From: Nematocida parisii ERTm1
Taxonomy: Eukaryota > Microsporidia
NCBI RefSeq assembly: GCF_000250985.1
Contig: NW_013524648.1
Location: forward strand, 1-64,000
Length of the DNA stretch: 64,000 nt
Direction: 5' to 3'
Shown: in pieces, positions 56,100-64,000 of the stretch
How the letters are laid out: each line of letters begins with the position of its first letter
Numbering within the stretch: the stretch's first letter is position 1
The notes under the pieces: generated by a model
The model's input: only the letters and a program-made list of their open reading frames with translations
What the model was told of the DNA's origin: nothing
Database searches by the model: none
Position numbers and translations under genes: made by a program

Positions 56100-56600
56100 A
56101 TGTAGATTGTTGGTTCTTTGTGGGCACTCAGCGACCATACGCGCCTCAGCGGTGACATTGCACTGTGTAGAGTAATGGAACAATTGACATAATGTTAATA
56201 TATGTGCTTCTATCATTTATGATGTAAATTCGCCTGTAGCGATCATAAATAATAGAAGCATAAACTTTTATATAGTCTCTGGAATTTAATAAATACGAAG
56301 TTTAGTTATTACTAATAGGAGTTCAAACTTGCAAGGAAGGGAAAACCGGCTTAGATGTTTTAATATACTAAGCATGACATAATATTGAAGTGCCTTGTTT
56401 TTATGTTTAAAGTGCTTTCTTGTCTAATTGGATATGTTCTGTGCTAATATATATTTATATACTATAGTTTTCCATACTATATAGGCTCTGCCCTAGAGGC
56501 ATGCGGAACGGCTTAGGAAGTATAGGGAAGAGTGTGTAGTGCTTGAAGACCATCTGCCAGGATCCTCCCTAAAATCTTATATCAATAAATTCTGTACTAT
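56100..56600. ncRNA. Candidate structured non-coding RNA region 1
   Basis: Contains a stem-loop with 18 of 19 paired bases (56205-56223 with 56242-56260, 18-nt loop). The segment TAGGGAAGAGTGTG...TCCTCCCTA near 56530-56575 has complementary ends (TAGGGA/TCCCTA). The island contains no reading frame. The strand is unknown, and no Rfam-type motif for tRNA, 5S, SRP, RNase P or MRP was confirmed. Confidence 0.35.
56205..56260. repeat. 19-bp inverted repeat (stem-loop)
   Basis: Left arm TGCTTCTATCATTTATGAT, right arm its reverse complement with one mismatch, loop of 18 bases. Confidence 0.85.
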
Positions 56601-57159
56601 AGTAATTATTTTCTAGTTTTATAATTTCTTTTAAATATATAAAATTGTAAAAATATGAATGTGTACATATAATTTATATACCAGTTTTTATCACAAAGTC
56701 GTTTTATTTAACATAAAAATAACAGAATAAAACAAAACAAAACAACACCACCAGAACTTATTATTACTTTTATTCTCTTAGACTAATTACAGCAGAACAG
56801 GATAATATACAATAGAATAAATGAATTTTTACATGCCAATCCAATTCTAATTATATTAGTCTTATTGTTTATATAAATATATCACAGAACAGAGTATATC
56901 TATTACTTATTTGCCACTATAACACTTGATATACCAGGAATACGTCTAAGTATAACCAGCCTTACTGCGCACTCTCTGTAAACACTCTTTTTAATATGCC
57001 TATACACCGATATATTGTTGTATATTTAGTCTATTCTTGTGATAGATCCTTCTAATTCATGCAATTGCCCTTAAGTTTAATTTAAATGGATCTAGATGCG
57101 TATAGTGCATGGCCTCTCTACCATACTTAGACAAATTAATTATTTTTTGAAGGTATTTA

Positions 57160-57790
57160 AAGGCCTCGCATTCTGAGTTTCAGTGTCCCGGAGAGCTGCT
57201 TCTCTTTCTGGTGCAGTGAAGTTATAAGTGGTGTGCTGAGAGGTGCAGGAGAACCCGACAATTCGACACTCGGGCGGGGTCTTCTACTATCACATCCCTT
57301 CGGGGGAGCCATATGGGTTAGATTATGCTCCAATCTTTTTATTAGGTAATTCGACGCATGTTACTTTTTCCCTTGATGCTTGTACATCTAACATTTAGAA
57401 CCGCTGCGTAGTCTGCACCGACTTAATAAGGCACTAGCGCGTACATGAATTCCCCTTCCTGTACCTCTACCACAGCACACTGCTTATAACTTCGCTGTAT
57501 TGGATTATACTATATCACTGGCATAGGCGTAATATATATGCGATATCTGTGTAGTAAGCTGGACCTCAACTCGCGGTAAGCCGCTGTATCAATTACATAT
57601 ACATATGTTTAGTAATGATTTACTGTAAGCAGACAGTACAGTGCAATCCTCATGTACACAGCCAGTACACCTATTATTAAATAAACGGCTACTCCAATCT
57701 GTCTGCTATTTATAAGGCAGTGCTTGGCTCTGCTGCTCTACCCCAGCTGTATAATATCCTCTGTCCGTAAGCCTCGAATGGCTTTTTATT
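57160..57790. ncRNA. Candidate structured non-coding RNA region 2
   Basis: GC-richer than neighbours and free of reading frames. It includes a CCC-UUCG-GGG tetraloop hairpin (57295-57307) next to a longer CGA-rich stem candidate (GAACCCGAC...GGGCGGGGTCTTC, about 57250-57284). UUCG loops are typical of stable RNAs. A T-rich stretch follows near 57785-57795. Identity unknown; RNase P, MRP or SRP RNA are the expected classes, none confirmed. Confidence 0.35.
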
Positions 57791-58026
57791 TTAAATTCCT
57801 GTTTCACACATAAACTCAAAATTACTTCTGCTATATGACTATTATTATTACAGTGGCTATATTCAATTATGAAATACGCATTAAATAGGAGCTGTATTAT
57901 TTAAGTGTTAGGGTCTATCAGATAACAAATATATTCTTTAAATCTATAATATAATTTTTTTCAATAATTTAATCTAAAAAGAGCACTTAGATTAAATTAT
58001 CTTAATACACGGAATAAAATATGTAA

Positions 58027-58062
58027 GGCATAAATAATATTTCATTTTTAATGAATCATGCT
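58027..58062. promoter_or_regulatory. Dispersed palindromic element, copy g
   Basis: GGCATAAATAATATTTCATT...AATGAATCATGCT, ending 37 bp before the start of the 1079-residue secreted-family gene. Its neighbouring sequence CTTATATTACA repeats that next to copy a. Confidence 0.55.
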
Positions 58063-58099
58063 TATATTACAAAATATATATAGATATAAATTGTAAAAT

Positions 58100-61000
58100 A
58101 TGAAAATGAGAAAAATAACTCCAATTAGAAGAGATGCAAGACTATTTATTGCTTTAAGTATATGGAGGTGGGTAGTTATGCTAAAATCAATTTACACTAT
58201 TGTTTGCACACTGAATGAGGAATTTGAAGATATTCTGAGTGTTATAGATAATGATTCATGTATAACAAATTATAATAATGTTGAGTTAGGCAGCGCAAGA
58301 AGCAATTTAAACAAATCAGATTACAATGATGTGCCGTGTAATACACAAACAGAAAATGCAGAGGTTGGTCAAAGTGGTTTTTTAAGAAGTATTTTATTAA
58401 ACAATGCCTCGGATAGGATGCCAAATTCAAATGCATTTGATTCAAGCATGGTAGAAGAACACTCTAACATAGAAGCTAGTGTACAAAATAATGGAGAATT
58501 TAATTATATGCACAATGTTCAAAATGAGTTTGTATCTACTAGTGCATCAAGAGGGTGCTCATCAGAAACCTCAACTTCCCATAGACATATTCTACAGAAT
58601 GAAAATACATATACCCCGCATATTAATCTATATTTGCAAAAACTATTTAATGCTATTAATACTCATATGAATATAACGCCATACACTTCTATGAACACTT
58701 CTGCATCACAGCCATATATCTATGCTAATCAAGAGGCGCAAGAAGATAGCCAGAACCTAAACAACTATCTGGTAGACACATCATTTATGAATAGAAAAAG
58801 GACGCACACTATGCTAGAAGAGAACAATGCTATTCGGCGCCATTTAGTAAAGCATGTAATTAAAAATTCAGACGAATATATATATTTTACAAATATAATT
58901 AATGCACATAAAATATCCGCATTAAACAAAAATAATCAAGATGAAGAGCATATAGCACCACTGTTTAATAATCCGAAAATAGAACTAGAAGTTATATCGA
59001 AATTAACATTGTACATAGAAAATGCGATTTTAAAGAACCAAAATATATGGATAGGTCTTTGTGTGATCAAAAAAGAAAGCATCCAAATTAGACTAGAATT
59101 TATTATGAATTATTTGAAAGATTTAGATTTAAGACATAAATCCTTTAATATGTGCTATTTTTTCTATTACTATAAAATGTTTCAAGATTTACATCAGTAT
59201 TTAACTAGAGAAAAAGCAACTTGTTACAACAAGCCCACAGAATTTCTACCAAACCATGTGTTAGTGCCATTAAAGTACAATGAAATTACGCTAGGTGACA
59301 TATACATTAAAAAAGACATAAACCTTCTTTGGCATGCTGAAAGCATAATGACATCATACGTAGACCCTAAAATACCGAGCTTTTATAAGAAAAAAAACAA
59401 ATCTTTAAAAGCCCGGCGGCTAAAAAGGCAGCTGTTATTGATTTTATCAATTCCCGAAATATATGAGGACCTGTTATATATGAACTATAAGGAGATTGGT
59501 CAGCTGCAGGATATTATCGCAAATAAATTTTGTGATAGTAGTATTTATCGCACATATAACCCGAAATTCTGTGTTATAGAATATTTATATGGGGTTGTTC
59601 ATAATAGTACTGAAATAATGAAATCATCATACAAAAAAATACAAAAGCACAAGTTATATGACTTTACTGACATTGCTTTATATCAGTATGTATATAAGAT
59701 ATTTATCGAGTTTTATAAGTATTCTTTATATCTATATCAAATAAATACAAACATTATGAAAAATGTATCCACAGATATCCGAAACACTCAATCTATGGTG
59801 GAGCTAGACAAAAATTATCTGGCCAGAAAGCAGTACACAAAAATTCCAAAAACAAATATAACTGAATATCAAGGAAAGGGTGTGGTTTCAATGCAGATAT
59901 TAATGAAAGTTATTAAGAAAATTAATTATAACCGCGAAGATTCATGTAAAAGACTACTAGATAAAATAAAGTGTAGCAAGGTCACGTATGGGCATATAAA
60001 AAAAGAGTCTCTAGAATTAAGCCACGCCTTTCACTATCACGTGCAATTGGTAGATAATTATACACATCGTATGCACATTATACACCTTCCATTCCTTGTA
60101 GAAAAAACGAATTATACTACGAAATACCACCAAATTCATACACTTGGGGAAATAAAAGAGTACATAAATAAAACATTTTCTACTAAAGGATATAAAGGGC
60201 GCCCACAGAATAGCAGAGTATACCCATTCAAATATAGCAGAATCAACAAAACATGGTCAATAGTTGATAATTATGAAAAGGCTTTGGCAAAAAAGACAAA
60301 AGTATCAAGCAATAAGACTGTTAGTGATATGGACAAAACCATAGAGGAAATGAACAATTCTGGATTTGATGTTGTATTCTACTATATTAAAGAAAATATA
60401 AAAAATACTGAGTTTGTGTTTGCATATTTAAATCCCGTAGGTGCAAAGTTAGTTGACATGGCATACAAGGAAAATGAAGAAGAGGCAAAAAAGCTGTTTA
60501 ATGATTATGAATTAAACACGGATGCCCCTAGAATACCACTATTTCTTCCCAAAATAATGACATCTGTGGTACACAATTCTCCATATGTCCTAAAATCAGA
60601 ATTTTATAGATTTGCTTCCATCTCTAATTATAAAAACTTGGTTCCTGTTGAGTTTTCTAATTGGCTGGAGACGATAGTTGATAGAAAAGACATAAGTTCA
60701 AGAATTATAGAATTGGTTAAAGTGTATAGGCGCGATATAAACTATTACAGTGACTTCTACATATTAGACACAAATAGCGCGTATGAAGACTGTGTGTGCT
60801 ACATCATGAATATTGAGCAAAAGAATATATCCATAGATAAGAATTTTTATTCGCTCTACAATATAGAAATCTCATGGCACATGCAAAAACACTATAACAT
60901 AGGAGAATATAACAACTATTATTTAAAATTTACACCAAGCTCTATTAAAAAAACTAGAAGCAGCAATATAAAGAAAGAATACAACAAAAAAGTACTTTTC

Positions 61001-61339
61001 TTGTTCTTAAACATGCTACAAAGAATGCATGTATCACGGGATATGCTTCGCTACGGAGTTTGTATATACACACCAAATGGCGCTACAAAGAGCATTAAAG
61101 TTCCTATTTTATGCCCAATAATGAAATCCCACTTAGATGGCTTGCTTAGTGAAGAAAATGAAATGCATCATATGCTTAGTCCTATATTGAAAAAGAATAT
61201 TCAAAAGTTAAAGGATCATCAAAATATAAACCCAGATGAGGTTTATAATGCTTCTGAAGTATATATAACTGTAAAGAATGTTAACTATACAAAGTCTAAA
61301 CTTGGGCTACACTATAATATCTTGAGTTCTATCTTTTAA
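58100..61339 (+). CDS. Large secreted-family protein, complete
   Basis: 1079 residues starting MKMRKITP. A hydrophobic stretch at ~15-40 (LFIALSIWRWVVMLKSIYTIVC) reads as a signal peptide or anchor. Residues ~45-240 are polar and low in complexity (Asn/Ser/Glu). The rest is a Lys/Tyr/Ile-rich, mostly helical region. Blocks INLLWHAES, LLLILSIPEIYEDLLYM, FCVIEYLYG.VHN, YKYSLYLYQ and YQGKGVV are shared with the left-edge gene, so the two are paralogs of a lineage-specific large gene family. No enzyme motif or RING finger is seen. Secretion to the host is inferred from the signal peptide and from known Nematocida large gene families. A copy of the palindromic element lies just upstream. Confidence 0.8.
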   Translation: MKMRKITPIRRDARLFIALSIWRWVVMLKSIYTIVCTLNEEFEDILSVIDNDSCITNYNNVELGSARSNLNKSDYNDVPCNTQTENAEVGQSGFLRSILLNNASDRMPNSNAFDSSMVEEHSNIEASVQNNGEFNYMHNVQNEFVSTSASRGCSSETSTSHRHILQNENTYTPHINLYLQKLFNAINTHMNITPYTSMNTSASQPYIYANQEAQEDSQNLNNYLVDTSFMNRKRTHTMLEENNAIRRHLVKHVIKNSDEYIYFTNIINAHKISALNKNNQDEEHIAPLFNNPKIELEVISKLTLYIENAILKNQNIWIGLCVIKKESIQIRLEFIMNYLKDLDLRHKSFNMCYFFYYYKMFQDLHQYLTREKATCYNKPTEFLPNHVLVPLKYNEITLGDIYIKKDINLLWHAESIMTSYVDPKIPSFYKKKNKSLKARRLKRQLLLILSIPEIYEDLLYMNYKEIGQLQDIIANKFCDSSIYRTYNPKFCVIEYLYGVVHNSTEIMKSSYKKIQKHKLYDFTDIALYQYVYKIFIEFYKYSLYLYQINTNIMKNVSTDIRNTQSMVELDKNYLARKQYTKIPKTNITEYQGKGVVSMQILMKVIKKINYNREDSCKRLLDKIKCSKVTYGHIKKESLELSHAFHYHVQLVDNYTHRMHIIHLPFLVEKTNYTTKYHQIHTLGEIKEYINKTFSTKGYKGRPQNSRVYPFKYSRINKTWSIVDNYEKALAKKTKVSSNKTVSDMDKTIEEMNNSGFDVVFYYIKENIKNTEFVFAYLNPVGAKLVDMAYKENEEEAKKLFNDYELNTDAPRIPLFLPKIMTSVVHNSPYVLKSEFYRFASISNYKNLVPVEFSNWLETIVDRKDISSRIIELVKVYRRDINYYSDFYILDTNSAYEDCVCYIMNIEQKNISIDKNFYSLYNIEISWHMQKHYNIGEYNNYYLKFTPSSIKKTRSSNIKKEYNKKVLFLFLNMLQRMHVSRDMLRYGVCIYTPNGATKSIKVPILCPIMKSHLDGLLSEENEMHHMLSPILKKNIQKLKDHQNINPDEVYNASEVYITVKNVNYTKSKLGLHYNILSSIF

Positions 61340-61904
61340 CACGCAGGCATTCTCTGAAATATTATCAAATAAGTTAACAGCAGGTAAGTGTGGATAGGAT
61401 AGCTATATAAATAAAAGCTAGAAAATAGAAAGCATTCTATGAATGTTTTTCTATAATTACATTAATAGAAAAAGTCATATAATATGAACTTCTTATATAA
61501 AAATCCAATAATAAACACTATATAGCAAAATCACGTTTTCTAATTTCAAGCAGTAAATATATTATAGCCCGAATGAATAGTTAAAGCAAATTATAGTTAT
61601 TTATAAAACCACCTCTGATATATATGCTATCTCTAAATAGTTTAATGCACAAATAGCTATGCAGTGATAAAATTATTTTTCTTTGAATTATATCTTATCA
61701 AGCATGCAATTAAACAAATACAATTGTAATATAAGAGGGTTTCGCTTAATATGGCCTCAAAAATAGAAGTGCATCTAATATACATACACAGTTAAGTCTA
61801 CTATACTATTATATATAGCAAGAAGCCCACAGCACAGACAGTAGCACTGCATGCTATAACCCGAAAACAAAATGGAAAGTAATACAATTTATTTGAACTC
61901 CCGG

Positions 61905-62125
61905 ACAGACTAGGACACACTCCATTATATGCACAAAGCCACATTATCTTACACCTACCCCTATAAGACAAGCACTCCATGCATCACTACCAATAAGGAC
62001 ACTGCCTACGCACTGATGGACCACAAACAAATAAGTACTGCTTCTCACAACTTGCTCTTCACTACAGCTAAAATAAAAAGCAAGTTGTGGTGGAGGATAG
62101 CTCGAGCCACCTCCAATTTTTAATT
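61905..62125. ncRNA. Candidate structured non-coding RNA region 3
   Basis: GC-richer island with a perfect 10-bp inverted repeat CACAACTTGC...GCAAGTTGTG (about 62049-62092, ~24-base loop) immediately followed by a second hairpin (TGGAGG...CCTCCA) and a T-rich run near 62118-62125 that could serve as a Pol III terminator. Overlapping short frames on both strands have unlikely composition. Class not identified. Confidence 0.35.
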
Positions 62126-62354
62126 TTGCTTCGCTATTTATAGACAACAATAAAAAATTATTGATATTAGATCGAATTCGCTTTCGTTTCTAGTACGTTC
62201 TGAAGTATAACAAAAAATAATGAAGATTGAAAATTATTGCATGTACTATCTGAATATATTTCTGTTTATTGGCTATACTTAAAAGCCTAGGCTTTCTAGG
62301 TGTGGGATCCACCTTCTTATATTTTTATAATAAAAACACACCAAAATTTCTCTC

Positions 62355-62466
62355 CATTTTGACCCCCAAAAAGAAACACAATACAGAGAAATCAGTAAAA
62401 TTCGCGGAAATATTCTATGTTTATCTATATCATTTGATGCAATGCCATTGTTAGAGGTCAAAATGA
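62355..62466. repeat. Inverted repeat CATTTTGACC/GGTCAAAATG
   Basis: A perfect 10-bp inverted repeat with 92 bases between arms. The inner sequence has no gene. Could be a remnant of a small DNA element or coincidence. Confidence 0.4.
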
Positions 62467-62639
62467 CATAAAAATAAAAAAAATAACTAATTCATCCTAG
62501 AGAAAATACACCAGGAACCTCATAGAACGTTATTTATAAATTCCTTAAAAACATTAAACAAGTACACTTAGAACAAGTTTATTTTCCAATTAAACTACAC
62601 TATAGAATGCAAATGCATGCATATTTAATTCTGTATACA

Positions 62640-62663
62640 TTCGGGTTATATTCGGGTTATATT
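62640..62663. repeat. Doubled TTCGGGTTATA motif
   Basis: Two tandem copies of TTCGGGTTATA separated by no extra bases, the clearest doubled copy in the window. Confidence 0.6.
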
Positions 62664-62934
62664 ATAATATAAGACAAACCACCTGTATATTGGGAATATA
62701 GCATCTAATCCTTTCTCTGTTATAGCATATGCGTTTGTAAACACCCCTATATTCAGAAATAGCTCGAGATTTAAATATCTTAGAGATATTCCTAAATAAG
62801 CACTTTTCATACGGAAGTATATTTGTAAATGCGCTTTGCAATAAATTCAGATGTATGCTAAGGGTATAATACCCACCAACATATTATTTAAGAAAACTTA
62901 AATTTATCTAATAGAAAATTTTATATTTCATATT

Positions 62935-63495
62935 ATGATATTGCATCAAGACAAATCACTGGATAAAATAAAAGGCGATATAAAGTATAAACTAGAAGAA
63001 ACAATGTGCTTAATACTGGTGACACAAGGGATGATTTTTGATATAGAAGACATACTAGAGGAAATACATGTGATAGAAGATAAAATAAAAGCCAGATCGG
63101 ATATAGAAAATCCATATGACTCATCAGATATACCTGAAACTATTACAAAAGTAAAAAGTGACCTAAAAAATGCAAACAGACTAATCATAGACTACTTTAA
63201 TGCAGCTAGTTCATTTATTTTAAAGATAGATCAAAAAAGGCATCTATTGGAAAACACAGAATTCACTCAAGATATAGAAAATATTAATATTCTAATTAAT
63301 GAGATTGAAAACAACTTATATAAAAATATATTTAATAACAAAGCAGCGCTAACTGACTTAAAAACACAAATGCAGGAAAGACTGCGCAATACTAAGATAA
63401 AGTTAGGAAATATTATCCAAGTAGTAATGGGTATGGTGTGTATACTTATATGTATATCTGGTATAGTGGCAGTGTCTATGATAGAATACATTTAA
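62935..63495 (+). CDS. Tail-anchored helical protein, unknown
   Basis: 186 residues. Almost all helix and coiled-coil-like (IKGDIKYKLEETMCLILVTQGMIF, DIENINILINEIENNLYKNIF, LTDLKTQMQERLRNTK), with one C-terminal hydrophobic helix (IIQVVMGMVCILICISGIVAV) followed by three polar residues. That is the plan of a tail-anchored SNARE-like protein, but no zero-layer Q/R or heptad register could be assigned confidently. It sits alone on the right side. Confidence 0.6.
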   Translation: MILHQDKSLDKIKGDIKYKLEETMCLILVTQGMIFDIEDILEEIHVIEDKIKARSDIENPYDSSDIPETITKVKSDLKNANRLIIDYFNAASSFILKIDQKRHLLENTEFTQDIENINILINEIENNLYKNIFNNKAALTDLKTQMQERLRNTKIKLGNIIQVVMGMVCILICISGIVAVSMIEYI

Positions 63496-63768
63496 ATTGA
63501 AAAATGTACAGCAATAATACACAGGAGAAATGTAGGCAGTGGCTTATAATATATAGCATAAACCTACTGCACAACAATGTATTATCAGAGCAGATCAAAA
63601 TTTCGGGTTATATCACATAAATTGAAATTCGTGTTATATATAAATAGACTTATTTGTTGCTAATACTATACCTTTTTATTAAAAAACTCTTTTTAGCAAT
63701 TAATTCTAATTTATTTTTATATGTGCCTACTGCACCTATTATTAATCAAAAGAATTCTTTTTTTGAAA
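63496..63768. other. AT-rich spacer
   Basis: Short spacer with one TTTCGGGTTATATC copy at 63601-63614. Confidence 0.5.
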
Positions 63769-64000
63769 CTAACTATAAGCATTATCAGCATAGATAATTG
63801 GAAGTATAAAACTTATTAATGAAGATAGCATTAAAATACTTAGAACAACCATAGTAAGTACAGGTTTTTTATACTTTGTAAAAAATGATTTTTTTGTTTG
63901 CTTTGCTCTTTTTTTAAGAGTCTTCTTTGGAGTTCTCTTTATGGCCTGTGCAGAATTTTCTTTTTTTACACAGTCTTTTCTTGGGCTATTGTAGTCCAAA
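63769..64000 (-). CDS. C-terminal part of a TM protein (runs off right edge)
   Basis: The frame is open from the right edge to the stop at 63769 (about 76 residues). No ATG occurs inside the window; the codon nearest the edge is TTG. The visible part is basic (KRTPKKTLKKRAKQTKKSFFTKYKKP) then ends with one hydrophobic helix (VLTMVVLSILMLSSLISFILPIIYA), so a tail-anchored or C-terminally anchored membrane protein is likely. Family unknown. Confidence 0.5.
   Translation of the reverse strand, partial: LDYNSPRKDCVKKENSAQAIKRTPKKTLKKRAKQTKKSFFTKYKKPVLTMVVLSILMLSSLISFILPIIYADNAYS

Larger units (their letters stand above)
55636..58026. other. 2.4-kb gene-free region with structured GC-richer islands
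   Basis: No coding frame of any credible length. Two islands (56100-56600 and 57160-57790) are richer in G+C than surrounding spacers and contain strong stem-loops; each is described separately as a candidate RNA. The remaining 56600-57150 segment is plain AT-rich spacer. Confidence 0.65.
61340..62934. other. AT-rich spacer with one structured island
   Basis: Holds the structured block at 61905-62125, recurrent motif copies at 61856 and 62640 and an inverted repeat CATTTTGACC...GGTCAAAATG (62355-62364 and 62457-62466). No coding frame has an ATG start and protein-like pattern apart from an unlikely 64-residue one overlapping the structured block. Confidence 0.6.

Noticed and set aside
56460-56580. 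Stretch TAGTGCTTGAAGACCATCTG resembling the 3' half of 5S rRNA
   Set aside because: The expected GGATGG/loop E and the 5' half are missing; no 120-nt 5S fold could be built.
57173-57611. CR-I-like and CR-V-like strings of RNase P RNA
   Set aside because: Two mismatches in CR-I, ~430-nt spacing and no P4 complementarity between the strings.
57700-57790. Minus-strand tRNA-like D arm CTGGGGTAGAGC
   Set aside because: No matching acceptor, anticodon or T stems.
61929-62123. 64-residue frame over structured island 3
   Set aside because: Odd composition and overlaps strong RNA hairpins; a non-coding RNA is the better explanation.
62269-62454. 61-residue frame and its minus-strand counterpart resembling a transposase tail
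   Set aside because: No ATG near the start (TTG only) and the resemblance rests on a few residues.

Overview
The window looks like a compact, AT-rich, apparently intron-free microsporidian genome segment. The likeliest source is Nematocida or a close relative (inference). The evidence is a set of short, intron-less eukaryotic core genes (MCM7, CCT4, RPN2, RAD6, TFIIA gamma, HAS1, DOHH, RHO, MPS1, TAH18-like reductase and others) packed between 0.3-2 kb AT-rich spacers, mixed with fast-evolving lineage-specific genes for secreted or membrane proteins. A NupG-like MFS carrier and members of a large secreted gene family fit what is known of Nematocida. No ribosomal RNA operon, transposase or viral element was recognised.

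Layout. 1-5.9 kb: a large secreted-family gene running off the left edge (minus), then three lineage-specific membrane or secreted genes. 5.9-11.5 kb: an ARID (SWI1-like) chromatin protein, a tRNA-Thr(CGU), a 63-residue gene and MCM7. 12-16.6 kb: a Ser-rich secreted repeat protein, a Nup116/Nup98-type FG nucleoporin and a secreted/TM repeat protein. 16.9-28.1 kb: a dense block of housekeeping genes: Gle2/Bub3-type WD40, CCT4, LisH-CTLH protein, an unknown, MPS1 kinase, TFIIA gamma, an FMN-less TAH18-like reductase and a Sec1/Munc18 protein. 28.9-46 kb: RPN2, DOHH, signal peptide peptidase, SRP72-like, RHO GTPase, MKT1, RRB1/GRWD1, RAD6, FYV7-like, HAS1, a Spa2-homology-domain protein and a zinc/coiled-coil protein. 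46-55.6 kb: an 836-residue Ser-rich secreted protein, a small secreted protein, an ENTH-like protein, alternative oxidase, a two-finger GATA factor, a small basic protein, an MFS carrier and a 58-residue TM peptide. 55.6-58.0 kb: a gene-free stretch with strong RNA-like structure. 58.1-61.3 kb: a 1079-residue secreted-family gene, clearly paralogous to the left-edge gene. 61.3-64 kb: another possible structured RNA, a tail-anchored helical protein and a partial gene at the right edge.

The most interesting non-coding signals are these. (1) An AT-rich, imperfectly palindromic element of about 34-37 bp with core GGCATAAATAATATT occurs seven times. Three copies lie 18-62 bp upstream of the start codons of the three largest secreted-type genes, so it may be a promoter element or a mobile palindrome tied to that gene class. 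(2) A short motif, TTCGGGTTATA or its reverse complement, recurs in many spacers. (3) Three GC-richer, structured intergenic blocks (56.1-56.6, 57.16-57.79 and 61.9-62.1 kb) are candidates for non-coding RNAs.

Start codons were chosen as the first in-frame ATG; several longer open frames begin with TTG or GTG and were shortened accordingly.
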